The notes under the pieces are model-generated. The model had not been told where the DNA came from, did not search any database, and saw only the letters and a program-made list of their open reading frames with translations. Shown piece after piece: positions 34,014 through 42,001 of a DNA stretch of 46,983 bases (position 1 is the first letter of the stretch; the number at the start of each line of letters is the position of its first letter). Source of the stretch: Myxococcales bacterium (lineage in GTDB: Bacteria > Myxococcota_A > Polyangia > Polyangiales > Polyangiaceae); contig SXNL01000232.1 of the NCBI GenBank assembly GCA_005777185.1, positions 1-46,983 on the forward strand, given 5' to 3'. The translations under genes and the position numbers were made by a program.

Positions 34014-34427
34014 TCAGTCCGCCCGCCCGAGGTTCTCGGCCACGCGGTCGAGCACGCCGTTCACGAACGCGCCGGAATCCTCGGCGCCGTACGCCTTCGC
34101 GAGCTCTACCGCCTCGTCGATGACGACCGCGCGCGGGACCTCCCGTCGAAAGGCCAGCTCCCACGCGGACAGGCGGAGGATGTTGCGATCCACCCGGGTC
34201 ATTCGCTCGAGCCGCCAGTTGGTGCTCGCCTCCACGAGCCGCGCGTCCACCTCCTCGCGCGCAGCGGCGACGCCGCGCACGATCTCCTCGGCGTAGGCCC
34301 GCCCCTCCGGATCGGCCTCGAACTGGTGGAAGAACGAGCCGATGACGTCCTCCGCGCCCGCGCCTGCGGCCTCGGCGGCGAAGAGCATCTGGAGGGCGGA
34401 CTCCCGGCCCGACCGACGCGCGCCCAT
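34014..34427 (-). CDS. nusB: Transcription antitermination factor NusB
   Basis: A 137-residue NusB, an all-helical RNA-binding protein that joins NusE on boxA RNA in rRNA antitermination. Typical features: an Arg-rich start (GARRSGRESALQMLFA), RVDRNILRLSAWEL and the signature VIDEAVELAKAYG with FVNGVLDRVA at the end. Length is normal for the family. Its ATG overlaps the ribH stop in ATGA, so it is translated by coupling. The ribH-nusB pairing is widespread in bacteria. Confidence 0.95.
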   Translation of the reverse strand: MGARRSGRESALQMLFAAEAAGAGAEDVIGSFFHQFEADPEGRAYAEEIVRGVAAAREEVDARLVEASTNWRLERMTRVDRNILRLSAWELAFRREVPRAVVIDEAVELAKAYGAEDSGAFVNGVLDRVAENLGRAD

Positions 34428-34915
34428 CAGATCCCGGCTTCGTCGAGCGCCTGCCCGAGCGAGATCATCTCGATGGCGGCTACCATGGCGTCCCACCCCT
34501 TGTTCCCGGCCTTCGTCCCTGCGCGCTCGACGGCCTGCTCGATGCTGTCCGTGGTGAGGACCCCGAAGGAGATCGGCACGCCCGTCGAGAGCGCCGCCGA
34601 CGCGACGCCCTTCGACACCTCGCCCGCCACGTGGTCGAAGTGGGGCGTGGATCCGCGGATCACGGCGCCCACGGCCACGACGGCGCTCACGTTCTTCTTG
34701 CCCGCGACGCGGGATGCCACGATCGGGATCTCCCACGCGCCCGGCACGCGGATCACCGTGATGTTCGCGGGATCCCCGCCGTGGCGCACGAAGGCGTCGA
34801 CGGCGCCCTCGACGAGGCGATCGACGACGAAGTGGTTGAAGCGAGCCGCGACGATCGCGATCTTGGCGCCCGTGGGGACGACGAGGAGTCCTTCGACGAT
34901 GCGGGGTGTCTTCAT
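34427..34915 (-). CDS. ribH: 6,7-dimethyl-8-ribityllumazine synthase
   Basis: A 162-residue lumazine synthase. It joins 5-amino-6-ribitylaminouracil with 3,4-dihydroxy-2-butanone 4-phosphate, the step before riboflavin synthase. Motifs: [11 protein letters not shown] near residue 24, VPGAWEIP, the phosphate-binding [14 protein letters not shown] with its catalytic histidine, and [17 protein letters not shown]. Full length. It starts 14 bases after the ribBA stop and overlaps nusB. Confidence 0.97.
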   Translation of the reverse strand: MKTPRIVEGLLVVPTGAKIAIVAARFNHFVVDRLVEGAVDAFVRHGGDPANITVIRVPGAWEIPIVASRVAGKKNVSAVVAVGAVIRGSTPHFDHVAGEVSKGVASAALSTGVPISFGVLTTDSIEQAVERAGTKAGNKGWDAMVAAIEMISLGQALDEAGI

Positions 34916-34929
34916 GCTCGACCTTTCCT

Positions 34930-36078
34930 CTACAGAGGGACGCAAGACGTGACCTGCAGGCCGTAGCCGTCGAGGCCGGCGATCCTGCGCGGGTTGTTCG
35001 TAAGGAGCCGGATCTTCGAGAGCCCGAGATCCACGAGGATCTGGGCCCCGAGGCCGAACTCCCTGAGCGGCGCGCCGCCCCCGCCCGCCCCATCGCCCTG
35101 GGCTTCGACGCGAGCCGCCTCGCCACGGGAGTCGAGCTCGGCACCGAGGGTGCCCCGGGGGGGGATGTAGACGACGACACCCTGGCCCTCCGCCTCGATG
35201 CGCAGCAGCGCGTCCCGGAGGCGCGTCCCGCCATCGGCGCCGGTCGAGGCGAACACATCGCCGAGCAGCGTCCCCGCATGCATCCGGCACAGGAGGGGGT
35301 CGGTGGTCCCGGTCAGGTCCCCCTTGACCAGCGCGAGGAGCTGCTGGCCCACGACGCGCGCCTCGTAGACGATGGCGCGCCACGGGGACCTCGTGATGGC
35401 GAGCTCGATCGACCTCTCGTGCACGCGCTCGAGCAGCCGCTCCGTCTGCAGGCGGTACTGGATGAGGTCGGCGACGCTCAGGATGCGGAGCCCATGGCGG
35501 TCCGCGAACCGTTCGAGATCCGGCATGCGCGCCATCGAGCCGTCCTCGTTCATGCTCTCGCAGATGACCCCCGCGGGCGGTAGCCCGCAGAGGCGCGCGA
35601 GGTCCACGGAACCCTCTGTCTGGCCCGTGCGGACGAGCACGCCGCCCTTCTTGGCGCGGAGGGGGAACACGTGCCCGGGCGTCACGAGATCCTCGGGCCG
35701 CGTCTCCGCGCTCGCGGCCACGCGCATCGTGTGGGCCCGGTCGGCGGCGCTGATTCCCGTCGTGACCCCGTGTCGCGCCTCCACGCTGACCGTGAAGGCC
35801 GTCCCGAGGGTCGGCCCGCTCCGGCCAGGCGAGTGCATCATCGGCAGGCGCAGGCGCTCGATCTGCTCCTCGGTGAGCGTGAGGCAGATGAGTCCGCGCC
35901 CATGGGTCGCCATGAAGTTGACGGCCTCGGGCGTCACGAACGCAGCGGCCATCGTGAGATCCCCCTCGTTCTCTCGATCCTCGTCGTCCACGAGGATCAC
36001 CATCTTGCCCGCGCGGAAGTCCGCGACGGCCGCGTTCACGCGCTCCAGGAGCCGCGGCTCGATCGACAGCGCCGGCAT
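34930..36078 (-). CDS. ribBA: RibBA-type protein: active DHBP synthase, degenerate GTP cyclohydrolase II domain
   Basis: A 382-residue two-domain protein. Residues 1-205 are a DHBP synthase (RibB) with intact [20 protein letters not shown] and [14 protein letters not shown], making 3,4-dihydroxy-2-butanone 4-phosphate from ribulose 5-phosphate. Residues 206-382 are related to GTP cyclohydrolase II but have lost the three zinc cysteines: the usual HSECLTGD and LRCDCG segments read MHAGTLLGD (267-275) and STGADGG (278-284), and the GRGIGL segment is [27 protein letters not shown] is kept. It is therefore probably inactive as a cyclohydrolase, like the RibBX proteins. GTP cyclohydrolase II would have to come from another gene. 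The ATG overlaps the ribE stop (ATGA). Confidence 0.9.
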   Translation of the reverse strand: MPALSIEPRLLERVNAAVADFRAGKMVILVDDEDRENEGDLTMAAAFVTPEAVNFMATHGRGLICLTLTEEQIERLRLPMMHSPGRSGPTLGTAFTVSVEARHGVTTGISAADRAHTMRVAASAETRPEDLVTPGHVFPLRAKKGGVLVRTGQTEGSVDLARLCGLPPAGVICESMNEDGSMARMPDLERFADRHGLRILSVADLIQYRLQTERLLERVHERSIELAITRSPWRAIVYEARVVGQQLLALVKGDLTGTTDPLLCRMHAGTLLGDVFASTGADGGTRLRDALLRIEAEGQGVVVYIPPRGTLGAELDSRGEAARVEAQGDGAGGGGAPLREFGLGAQILVDLGLSKIRLLTNNPRRIAGLDGYGLQVTSCVPL

Positions 36079-36728
36079 CAAGCCCACCCGCCGGCGTGGA
36101 GCCGCGCCATCCACGCCGCGTCGGCATCTCCCGCAGACGCCTCCCCCGGTGCGGCCAGGAGACGCTCGCAGTACCGGGCGAGTATATCGACCTCGAGGTT
36201 GACCGCCGCGCCGACGGCCAGGGTCCCGAGCTTTGTCGCCACGAGGGTACGCGGCACGAGGACGACGTGGAACGTGTCCAACGAAACCCTGTTCACGGTC
36301 AGGCTGACACCGGACACCGTCACCGACCCCTTCTCGGCCAGGTAGCGCGCGAGCGTGGGAGGAAAGCCGAAGCCGACCTCCAACGCGTCCCCGTTCTTGA
36401 CGCGCGACGCCAGACGGCCGACGGCGTCCACATGCCCCGAGACGATGTGGCCACCCAGACGGTCCCCGACCCGCAGCGCCCGCTCGAGGTGCACCGACAG
36501 CCCGGGTCGCGCCTCCCCCAGCGTCGACCTCGCCAGGGTCTCGAAGGACGCATCGGCTGCGAATCCCCGCTGGAGAAGGGCGTCTACCGTGAGGCAGACG
36601 CCGTCGACCGCCACCGACTCCCCCACGACCAGCGATCCGAGCTCCGTCCCGATCGCGAGCCGCGCACCCCCACCGCGCTCTTCCCGGGCCGTGACGGTTC
36701 CCAGCGCTTCGACGAGACCGGTGAACAT
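36078..36728 (-). CDS. ribE: Riboflavin synthase alpha chain
   Basis: A 216-residue riboflavin synthase that dismutates two lumazine molecules to riboflavin. It shows the internal duplication of the family: two lumazine-binding halves, each opening with [10 protein letters not shown]-type or [10 protein letters not shown]-type strands and each with a GVCLTV / GVSLTVN motif. The frame extends 12 residues upstream, but MFTGLVE is the universal family start, so ATG at 36728 is chosen. First gene of the ribE-ribBA-ribH-nusB-M17N-nudix operon; ribD is not here. The 104-base gap to the divergent gene is too small for a full FMN riboswitch. Confidence 0.95.
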   Translation of the reverse strand: MFTGLVEALGTVTAREERGGGARLAIGTELGSLVVGESVAVDGVCLTVDALLQRGFAADASFETLARSTLGEARPGLSVHLERALRVGDRLGGHIVSGHVDAVGRLASRVKNGDALEVGFGFPPTLARYLAEKGSVTVSGVSLTVNRVSLDTFHVVLVPRTLVATKLGTLAVGAAVNLEVDILARYCERLLAAPGEASAGDADAAWMARLHAGGWA

Positions 36729-36832
36729 GGAGTTCACGGTCGAGGTTAGTGCCCATCCACGCAAAATGAAAGGGAAAGCCGGCGAGATCCTTGCATTCCT
36801 CGCAGCCGCGACGAATGCTTCGAGGAACGGAG

Positions 36833-37486
36833 ATGCTCACACGTCACGCGCTCGCCGCGGCGACGGCCCTCGCGGGAACGACCGCTTGCGGTCCAAGCTA
36901 CCAGGTCCTCTACGAGGGCGACGTCCACTTCGAGCGTTGCTACGCCCTGGAGGAAAACGCGAGCGAGTCCCTCGAGGCGAAGTCGAGCTGCTGGCACGGC
37001 TACCTCGCCAACCACTCCTTCGGGCAGACACGCGATCGCATCCGCTACGCGGGGATGCGAGAGCGCGCCCTCGAGCGTGCACCCGCCCTCCCGACGGACG
37101 AGGTCCTGATGCAGGCCGCCCCTGGCGGCGCTTCGTCCGCGTCCGCGAACACTCCGACCCCGAGGGACGCCTTCACGCCTCCCCCTTCCACGATGACCGA
37201 CGAGCGCTCACCACCCACCGACGCGACGTCGAGGCGCCCACCCGGCATCCCACCCCCGGCGATCGCGTCTGCGATCACGCCTGCCATCTCCAGCGCGCGC
37301 CCGATCGTCACGGCGGCGACGCCGGCCGCGTCCACGACCTTGTCCGAGCCGCCCCAGACCACGTGCGCCTCCTCCTGCAACGACACCTGGCGCACGTGCA
37401 AGTCCGCGTGCTCCCCGCGGACGGGTCATGAATGCGACGCATGCGACCGCACCTACAAGGGCTGCATGAAGGGCTGCTTCAAGTAG
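36833..37486 (+). CDS. Cys-rich predicted lipoprotein
   Basis: A 217-residue protein. A signal sequence (LTRHALAAATALAG) leads to TTAC, a possible lipobox. The first half carries FERCYALEENASESLEAKSSCWHGY, the middle is a Thr/Pro/Ala-rich linker, and the end is a compact domain with eight cysteines (CASSCNDTWRTCKSAC, CDACDRTYKGCMKGC) spaced like paired metal-binding or disulfide motifs. No named family. The ATG at 36833 has a GAGGAACGGAG site; an in-frame ATG at 36791 would lack a proper signal sequence. Divergent from ribE. Confidence 0.75.
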   Translation: MLTRHALAAATALAGTTACGPSYQVLYEGDVHFERCYALEENASESLEAKSSCWHGYLANHSFGQTRDRIRYAGMRERALERAPALPTDEVLMQAAPGGASSASANTPTPRDAFTPPPSTMTDERSPPTDATSRRPPGIPPPAIASAITPAISSARPIVTAATPAASTTLSEPPQTTCASSCNDTWRTCKSACSPRTGHECDACDRTYKGCMKGCFK

Positions 37487-37553
37487 CCCGTGCCTCGCGG
37501 CGGGTCTACCGAAGGCCCCCGTGCGTCCCCAGGCCCGCATGCCGCCGCGCGTT

Positions 37554-37573
37554 ATGTGTAAGCAATTACGCAT
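37554..37573. promoter_or_regulatory. 20-base dyad, candidate operator
   Basis: ATGTGTAA, four bases, TTACGCAT: arms match at 7 of 8 positions. It lies in an unusually AT-rich gap, just upstream of a TTGAAA box (37576-37581) and 61 bases before the FGE-like gene. It looks like a binding site for a dimeric regulator; none can be named. Confidence 0.35.
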
Positions 37574-37633
37574 AGTTGAAATCGCACCCCTAAACTAGAC
37601 ACTCAGTATTCCCGATCCCATACTCAGATCAGC

Positions 37634-38653
37634 ATGGGGAATGTAGTTGGTTCCCCACCAGGCGCGCAGCTTCGTGTCCTCGTGGGTTCTTTGCTTCTGG
37701 TCATCGCAACCTGGGGTCCCGAAAACCACGCTGCGCCGGCGTCCCACGCCCCCGCGCCGATCGTCGAGGAGAGCGATCCCATCCTCCGCGGACGCGTGAA
37801 CGCGCAGGTACCCGTGCGAGAGACGCCCGCGCACGTAGAGGCTGCGCGGCACGAGTGGCACCTCCTCAACGACCGCTTCTGGCAGATCACATCCCCGCCG
37901 GGCGAGGACGCGGTCGTCACCGATTTCGCCGAGGGAAACCGTGGCGCCTGCCAGGCCGGGATGATCGAGGTCGCCGGTCGGATGAAGCAGCACTTCATGC
38001 TCGACGAGCTCCAGAATCAGGCGTGCTCGAGCTGGATCACGCGAAAGTTCCCCGAGCGGTGTCGCGAGTTCGACCGCGCGAAGTGGCTCGAGATCTCGCG
38101 TGCCGTGCCGGTGTCGGAGCCGATGCGGTTCTGCATCGATCGCTTCGAGTACCCGAACCGCAAGGACGTCTACCCCGTCGTGATGGTGAGCTGGTACGAG
38201 GCGGACGCCACCTGTCGTCACGACGGCAAGCGCCTCTGCAGCGAGAACGAGTGGACGTTCGCCTGTGAAGGCGAGGAGGCGAGGCCCTATCCGACGGGCT
38301 ACAAGCGCGACGCGGAGGCGTGCGTGATCGATCGCCCGTGGGTGAAGTACGACGCGCCCGCGCTGATGCCGCGCAACACCGCGCGGGCGAAGCACGAGCT
38401 CGACCGCCTGTGGCAGGGGCTCCCGTCGGGTTCGAGCCCGGGGTGCAAGAGCGCCTTCGGCGTGCACGACATGACGGGCAACGTCGACGAGTGGACGCGA
38501 TCGTCCATCCCGGGAGAGCGGCCGAGTGTGCTCAAGGGCGGCTACTGGGGGCCCGTGCGCACGCGCTGCCGTCCCGCGACCAAGGCGCACGGCGAGACCC
38601 ACACGTTCTACCAGCAGGGCTTCCGCTGCTGCGCTGACGCCCCGAAGCCCTAG
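37634..38653 (+). CDS. Exported FGE/SUMF1-family protein
   Basis: A 339-residue protein of the formylglycine-generating-enzyme-like (FGE-sulfatase, SUMF1) fold. An N-terminal hydrophobic segment (RVLVGSLLLVIATWG) predicts export. The fold runs from about residue 165 with FCIDRFEYPN, VMVSWYEADATCRHDGKRLCSENEWTFAC (split here by function: substrate cleft and core), VHDMTGNVDEWT, LKGGYWG and a final QGFRCC. Many myxobacterial members are not sulfatase activators; the copper-binding cysteine pair of true FGE cannot be assigned with certainty, so the activity is open. The sequence before the ATG lacks a clear ribosome site. The last gene before the decayed insertion. Confidence 0.85.
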   Translation: MGNVVGSPPGAQLRVLVGSLLLVIATWGPENHAAPASHAPAPIVEESDPILRGRVNAQVPVRETPAHVEAARHEWHLLNDRFWQITSPPGEDAVVTDFAEGNRGACQAGMIEVAGRMKQHFMLDELQNQACSSWITRKFPERCREFDRAKWLEISRAVPVSEPMRFCIDRFEYPNRKDVYPVVMVSWYEADATCRHDGKRLCSENEWTFACEGEEARPYPTGYKRDAEACVIDRPWVKYDAPALMPRNTARAKHELDRLWQGLPSGSSPGCKSAFGVHDMTGNVDEWTRSSIPGERPSVLKGGYWGPVRTRCRPATKAHGETHTFYQQGFRCCADAPKP

Positions 38654-38654
38654 A

Positions 38655-38670
38655 GCACCGAACAGGTTGA
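38655..38670 (+). repeat. Left copy of a perfect 16-base inverted repeat
   Basis: GCACCGAACAGGTTGA, two bases after the FGE-like gene stop, is repeated in inverted orientation at 40131-40146. Beyond these 16 bases a second matching block lies at 38712-38750, resembling the inverse of 40069-40103. Together they give imperfect inverted repeats of about 95 bases at the ends of the insertion. Confidence 0.8.
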
Positions 38671-38794
38671 TCGCCCCATGGTCTCGATCCCATGGCCGCT
38701 CGCCTGTTCGGCCACCCCGCGCTGCAGAGGGTGTTCCAAAACGGCCTCCCCAGGGCTGGCCGGCGGGGGGCCGAGGCGGGTCCTGACCGTTGTT

Positions 38795-38852
38795 CCTCGT
38801 GCTCGTGCTCGTGCTCGTGGTCGTGCTCGTGCTCCTGCGCCTGCGCGTGCGC
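38795..38852. repeat. GTGCTC hexamer microsatellite
   Basis: A run of imperfect GTGCTC/CTCGTG hexamers grading into GTGCGC. On the minus strand it reads in frame after the stop of the four-helix-bundle gene as alternating Glu and His codons (EHEHDHEHEH). Confidence 0.85.
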
Positions 38853-38855
38853 GTC

Positions 38856-39212
38856 TCAGCGGCACATCTCGCCGAGCATGGCGACGATTCGAACGAGGAG
38901 GGCGTTGGCGCTCCGAGCATCCGCGGGGGTGAGGTAGCCGGCGAGGGCGCAGACGTCGACGAGAGCACCACCTTCCATGGCGGAGCCGCGTGCAATGGCG
39001 TGGGCGTGGGCGCGGTCTGCCGGGCTCGGCTTTCCCGAGCCCTCAGCGATGTTCAGGGGAACGGACATCGCTGCGGTCTTGAGCTGGCTTCACAGCTCGC
39101 TCTCGCCTCGCGGCAGGCTGCTCGCGATCCGCAGCGCGAGCCGCAGGAAGGCGATGGCGCACTGGTAGGCATCCAGGTTCTCGTGGTCGAGTTTCGGCGG
39201 CGGGTCGGGCAT
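38856..39212 (-). pseudogene. Four-helix-bundle protein (23S rRNA intervening-sequence protein family), nonsense mutation
   Basis: Read from ATG at 39212 to the TGA at 38856-38858, the frame has 118 codons, the usual length of this family, and both halves match it: LDAYQCAIAFLRLALRIA first, then SVPLNIAEGSGKPSPADRAH and IARGSAMEGGALVDV. A TGA at 39090-39092 breaks the frame after SELs position, between LPRGESEL and SQLKTAAM. The rest is in the same frame, so a single base change could account for it. The family is small helical proteins often found next to mobile DNA; function unknown. Confidence 0.75.
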
Positions 39213-39224
39213 GACGTGCCCGTG

Positions 39225-39870
39225 GATCGTGGCCGCGATCCGTTGCTGGTTTCGCGCACGCGCACGCTCGAGCAGGTGGCCGAGACCCTGGGAAAAGCGG
39301 CGGAAGAGACCGTCGCGGATACGGGGTACTGGTCGGGAGCGGAGCTGCAAGAGGCGGAGCAACGCGGTCTCTCCGTGATCGTGCCGGCGCAGGAGGAATC
39401 GAGCGCGAAGGGCGAGTACGCGAAGTCGAAGTTTCGGTTCGACGAGGAGCGCAACGTCTACGTCTGCCCGCGCGGGCAGGAGCTGCCGCTGCAGGGCGTC
39501 TACAGCGCGACGACGGGCAGGGCCAGCGCTGGGCCTGTACCGCTGTCCCAACACGGAGTGCCCGGTCCGCTCGCAGTGCTCGAGCGACAAGGAGGGCCGC
39601 GCCATCAAGAGGCTCGACGGCGAGGAGGCGATCGCGCGGCAAGCCGCGAAGATCGCCAGGCCGGACAAGCGCATGCTGTCCTCGCTGCGCAAGGAGATCG
39701 TGGAGCACCTCTTCGGCATCGTGAAGGTCATCGACGGCTTGAGACGCTTCACCGCGTGGGGGCTCGACGGCGCGCGAGCGCAGTGGGCGCTCGCCTGCAC
39801 CGCGGTGAACCTGCGCAAGCTCCTGCCCGCCGTGCGAGAAGGAAAGCTCACCGCCGCGAGCTTCGGATGA
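39225..39870 (+). pseudogene. IS1182-like transposase, C-terminal remnant with frameshift
   Basis: Only the second half of a DDE transposase is recognisable. First frame: LLVSRTRTLEQVAETLGK, VADTGYWSGAELQEAEQRG, then CPRGQELPLQGVYSATTG. Near 39525 the reading moves to another frame and continues with LGLYRCPNTECPVRSQCS, EEIVEHLFGIVKVIDGLRRF-type sequence and WALACTAVNLRKLLPAVREG to the TGA at 39868-39870. The Cys cluster and the FGIVKVIDGLRRFT block are typical of the IS1182 group. The N-terminal half and the first catalytic Asp are missing, so the element cannot move by itself. Confidence 0.8.
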
Positions 39871-40024
39871 GGCGCTCGCAGACCCCCCGGAGGACCCCAA
39901 AGACGACCCAGAACGACCCGTAGAAGCCCGATCGCCGACCGCAGCCGAGAGCGCCGCTCGCGGCCGACTCCGCCAGCGGCGGTTCTACCGCCCGCCCTGG
40001 CCGCTGGGGCTACGTCTCGCACTC

Positions 40025-40062
40025 AAGAGCTGTCCAAGAATGCGGAATGTTGGACAGCTCTT
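40025..40062. repeat. Perfect 13-base-pair hairpin
   Basis: AAGAGCTGTCCAA (40025-40037) and its perfect complement (40050-40062) enclose a 12-base loop that contains GAATG twice. No T run follows on either strand beyond two bases. It may be a structure of the insertion end or a protein-binding site. Confidence 0.75.
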
Positions 40063-40130
40063 CACGGCGGGAGGTTGTGAAACAGCCTCTTCAGCCCGGG
40101 GTGCCCCAATATCTCGATACTGCTCGGAGT

Positions 40131-40146
40131 TCAACCTGTTCGGTGC
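40131..40146 (-). repeat. Right copy of the 16-base inverted repeat
   Basis: TCAACCTGTTCGGTGC is the exact reverse complement of 38655-38670. The inner block at 40069-40103 is a degenerate inverse of 38712-38750. Confidence 0.8.
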
Positions 40147-40183
40147 CCTGGGACCCGAGCGAGGTGGACGCACCGCGCGTCGC

Positions 40184-40972
40184 TCAGCGGAGCACGGTCA
40201 CGAGCGACGCCACGACCCCCGCGCTCGTGTGGGGATCCGCCTCGGCCGCCGGAGAGAGCCCGTGCGCCGCGATCGCGCGCGACGTCACAGGTCCGATGCT
40301 GACGAGCCGCGCGCGCCCGAGGCGCTCGCGCGCCTGATCTCCGAGCGCCTCGACCGCCGCGTCGACCGCGCTCGGCGAGAAGAAGAGCACCGCGTCGACG
40401 CCGCCACGAGCGAGATCCGCGTCCAGCTCGGCGGCCCGCGCCGCGTCCGTGTGCCGGGTCTCGTACGCCGTCACGACGGTCACGTCGTGGCCACCCCGGG
40501 CGAGCGCATCGGGGAGGACCTCGCGCGCGATCCTGGCGCGCGGCAGGAGCACGCGTCGCCGCTCCCCTCCGAGGGCGACCAAGAGCTCGTCCGCGAGGGC
40601 GTCGCCGACGTGCACGGTCGCCACGAGGTTCGCGCGCCGCCCCGCGCGCGAGAGCGCCGTTGCCGTCGCCGGTCCCACGGCTGCGAGCTGGACGTTCTCG
40701 AGGGGATCGCCTGGATGGCCGGCCGCGGCGACCGCCGCCAGGAAACGCTCGACCGCGTTCCGGCTCGTGAACACGATCCAGTCGAAGCGCCCGGCCTCGC
40801 GCGCCGCGCGCGTGAGCGGCTCCGCGTCCTCGGGAGGCACGATCCGGATCGCAGGGAAGATCACCGGGACGGCCCCGAGGGTCGCCAGCTCGTCGGCCAG
40901 CGCGTGCGCGTCCTCCTCGGCGCGCGTGATCACGACACGCCGCCCCGCGAGTGGCTGTGCCGCGTCGCTCAC
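40184..40972 (-). CDS. hemD: Uroporphyrinogen-III synthase
   Basis: A 262-residue HemD, which closes and inverts ring D of hydroxymethylbilane to give uroporphyrinogen III in haem and B12 synthesis. The family is poorly conserved; visible marks are RRVVITRAEEDAHALADEL at the start, DWIVFTSRNAVERFL, the VGPATATAL motif, VTAYETR, and LFFSPSAVDAAVE with SIGPVTSRAI near the end. Start GTG at 40972 overlaps the stop of the upstream lipoprotein gene (GTGA). It precedes RRVVITRA by the usual short distance. No other haem gene is in the same transcript, but hemB lies 2.2 kb away on the other strand. Confidence 0.9.
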   Translation of the reverse strand: MSDAAQPLAGRRVVITRAEEDAHALADELATLGAVPVIFPAIRIVPPEDAEPLTRAAREAGRFDWIVFTSRNAVERFLAAVAAAGHPGDPLENVQLAAVGPATATALSRAGRRANLVATVHVGDALADELLVALGGERRRVLLPRARIAREVLPDALARGGHDVTVVTAYETRHTDAARAAELDADLARGGVDAVLFFSPSAVDAAVEALGDQARERLGRARLVSIGPVTSRAIAAHGLSPAAEADPHTSAGVVASLVTVLR

Positions 40973-41937
40973 TGGGGAGCGCAGGTCGAGACGCCCGCGC
41001 CGACGATGATGCTGGGGTATCCGGCCAGGTCGACGACGGAGTTGTTCGACGGCCTGAAGCGCGTCACGCGCGAGCCGGCGCCGTCGGGCGAGGTGAACAG
41101 GTAGAAATCGCCCCCCCAGAACGCGAACGCCCATCCGCGGCCCTGCTCGACCGTCGGGAGCGGGTTCTCTGCGACGATCTTCGCGGTCTTCTTGTCGAGC
41201 TGGCCGACCCAGGATCCGACGCCGCCCGCCTTCGTGTAGAATGCAAACAATCGACCGTCGCCCGTCCCGGTCAGCTCTGCCCGGTCGATGGGCGGCGAGA
41301 AGTCGCGGATCGCCGTGAGCGCATACGTCGTCGTGTCGATCGAGCCGAGGCCCGTGGCGCTCGTGCCCTGGCCGTCGCCCGCGACGTAGAGCGCCTCGGT
41401 CGGCCCGATGTCGTTCGTGGCGAAGCCCATGCCGAACGTGCCAAAGTTGGCCTGGTTCGGGACGAACGTGGTCTTCGAGCACAAGGCGGTCGCCGCGCTG
41501 GTCCGGTAGAGGTTGCCGTCGTTGAAGAGGACCCACGCGGCGCCCTTCCGGTCGACCGCCATCGAGAAGGGGGACGTGCCGGCCGGCGCAGGACAGGCGA
41601 GGACCCCGACCATCCGGAACGTGGCGGCGGCGGGATCGAACGCGAGGAGCTCGTTGTCCTCCGTGACCGTGTAGACCACGGTGGCCGCGGCGTCGGGGCA
41701 GTCGTTCTTCACCACGTCCGGGGCCGCGGCGCTGTCGATCATCGGGCGTGCGTCGACGGGCGCGTCGCGCCCTGCATCGCGCGCGTCGACGGGCGCGTCG
41801 CGCCCTGCGTCCACGGCCTCGCCCTCGAGCTCGTCCGCGAAGAGGCCGGTCCGGCTGCCGCACGCCGCGATGGCGGACGCGACGATCGCGAGGATCGAGA
41901 CGGCGACGAGCCTCGCCCTCAGGCGACAAACCTGCAT
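40969..41937 (-). CDS. CGSRTGLF-type lipoprotein, copy 1 (propeller-like)
   Basis: A 322-residue lipoprotein. Signal sequence with lipobox AIAAC, mature start CGSRTGLFADE, then a linker with an 11-residue Asp/Ala repeat. The rest is beta-rich and resembles a propeller of accumulated data, with VVYTVTEDNELLAFDP, FSMAVDRKGAAWVLFNDGNLYR, RAELTGTGDGRLFAFY and WAFAFWGGDFYLFTSPDG. It ends GVSTCAPQ. Nearly the same motifs in the same order are found in the gene just upstream, so they are tandem paralogues. The start ATG at 41937 lies right before the signal sequence. Its stop overlaps the GTG of hemD, which ties a surface protein to a haem enzyme. Function unknown. Confidence 0.85.
   Translation of the reverse strand: MQVCRLRARLVAVSILAIVASAIAACGSRTGLFADELEGEAVDAGRDAPVDARDAGRDAPVDARPMIDSAAAPDVVKNDCPDAAATVVYTVTEDNELLAFDPAAATFRMVGVLACPAPAGTSPFSMAVDRKGAAWVLFNDGNLYRTSAATALCSKTTFVPNQANFGTFGMGFATNDIGPTEALYVAGDGQGTSATGLGSIDTTTYALTAIRDFSPPIDRAELTGTGDGRLFAFYTKAGGVGSWVGQLDKKTAKIVAENPLPTVEQGRGWAFAFWGGDFYLFTSPDGAGSRVTRFRPSNNSVVDLAGYPSIIVGAGVSTCAPQ
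41750..41808 (-). repeat. 26-base direct repeat in the lipoprotein linker
   Basis: Two perfect 26-base copies (41750-41775, 41783-41808), period 33 bases, code the repeated DAGRDAPVDAR linker just after the lipid anchor. Confidence 0.85.
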
Positions 41938-42001
41938 GGCTGACCAGCGTACCAGATTCCCGGGGTAGCGCCCCGCATGTCTCCTGCGGGGAACTGCCGG
42001 A

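Larger units (their letters stand above)
38655..40146. mobile_element. Decayed insertion bounded by inverted repeats
   Basis: A 1492-base segment between perfect 16-base inverted repeats. It contains a frameshifted C-terminal part of an IS1182-like transposase, a four-helix-bundle pseudogene on the other strand, a hexamer microsatellite and a strong hairpin near its right end. No intact gene is left. No short flanking direct repeat is evident, so whether it is a single insertion or a stack of events is open. Confidence 0.6.
39871..40183. other. Non-coding right flank of the insertion
   Basis: 313 bases without a gene between the transposase remnant and the end of hemD. It holds a 13-bp hairpin (40025-40062), a repeat block (40069-40103) and the right inverted repeat (40131-40146). 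Confidence 0.5.

Noticed and set aside
36729-36832. FMN riboswitch ahead of ribE
   Set aside because: Only about 100 bases lie before the divergent gene and the conserved FMN-aptamer blocks are not seen.
38654-40183. CRISPR array or phage origin for the repeat-rich segment
   Set aside because: There are inverted repeats and a microsatellite but no regular direct repeats with unique spacers and no phage genes.
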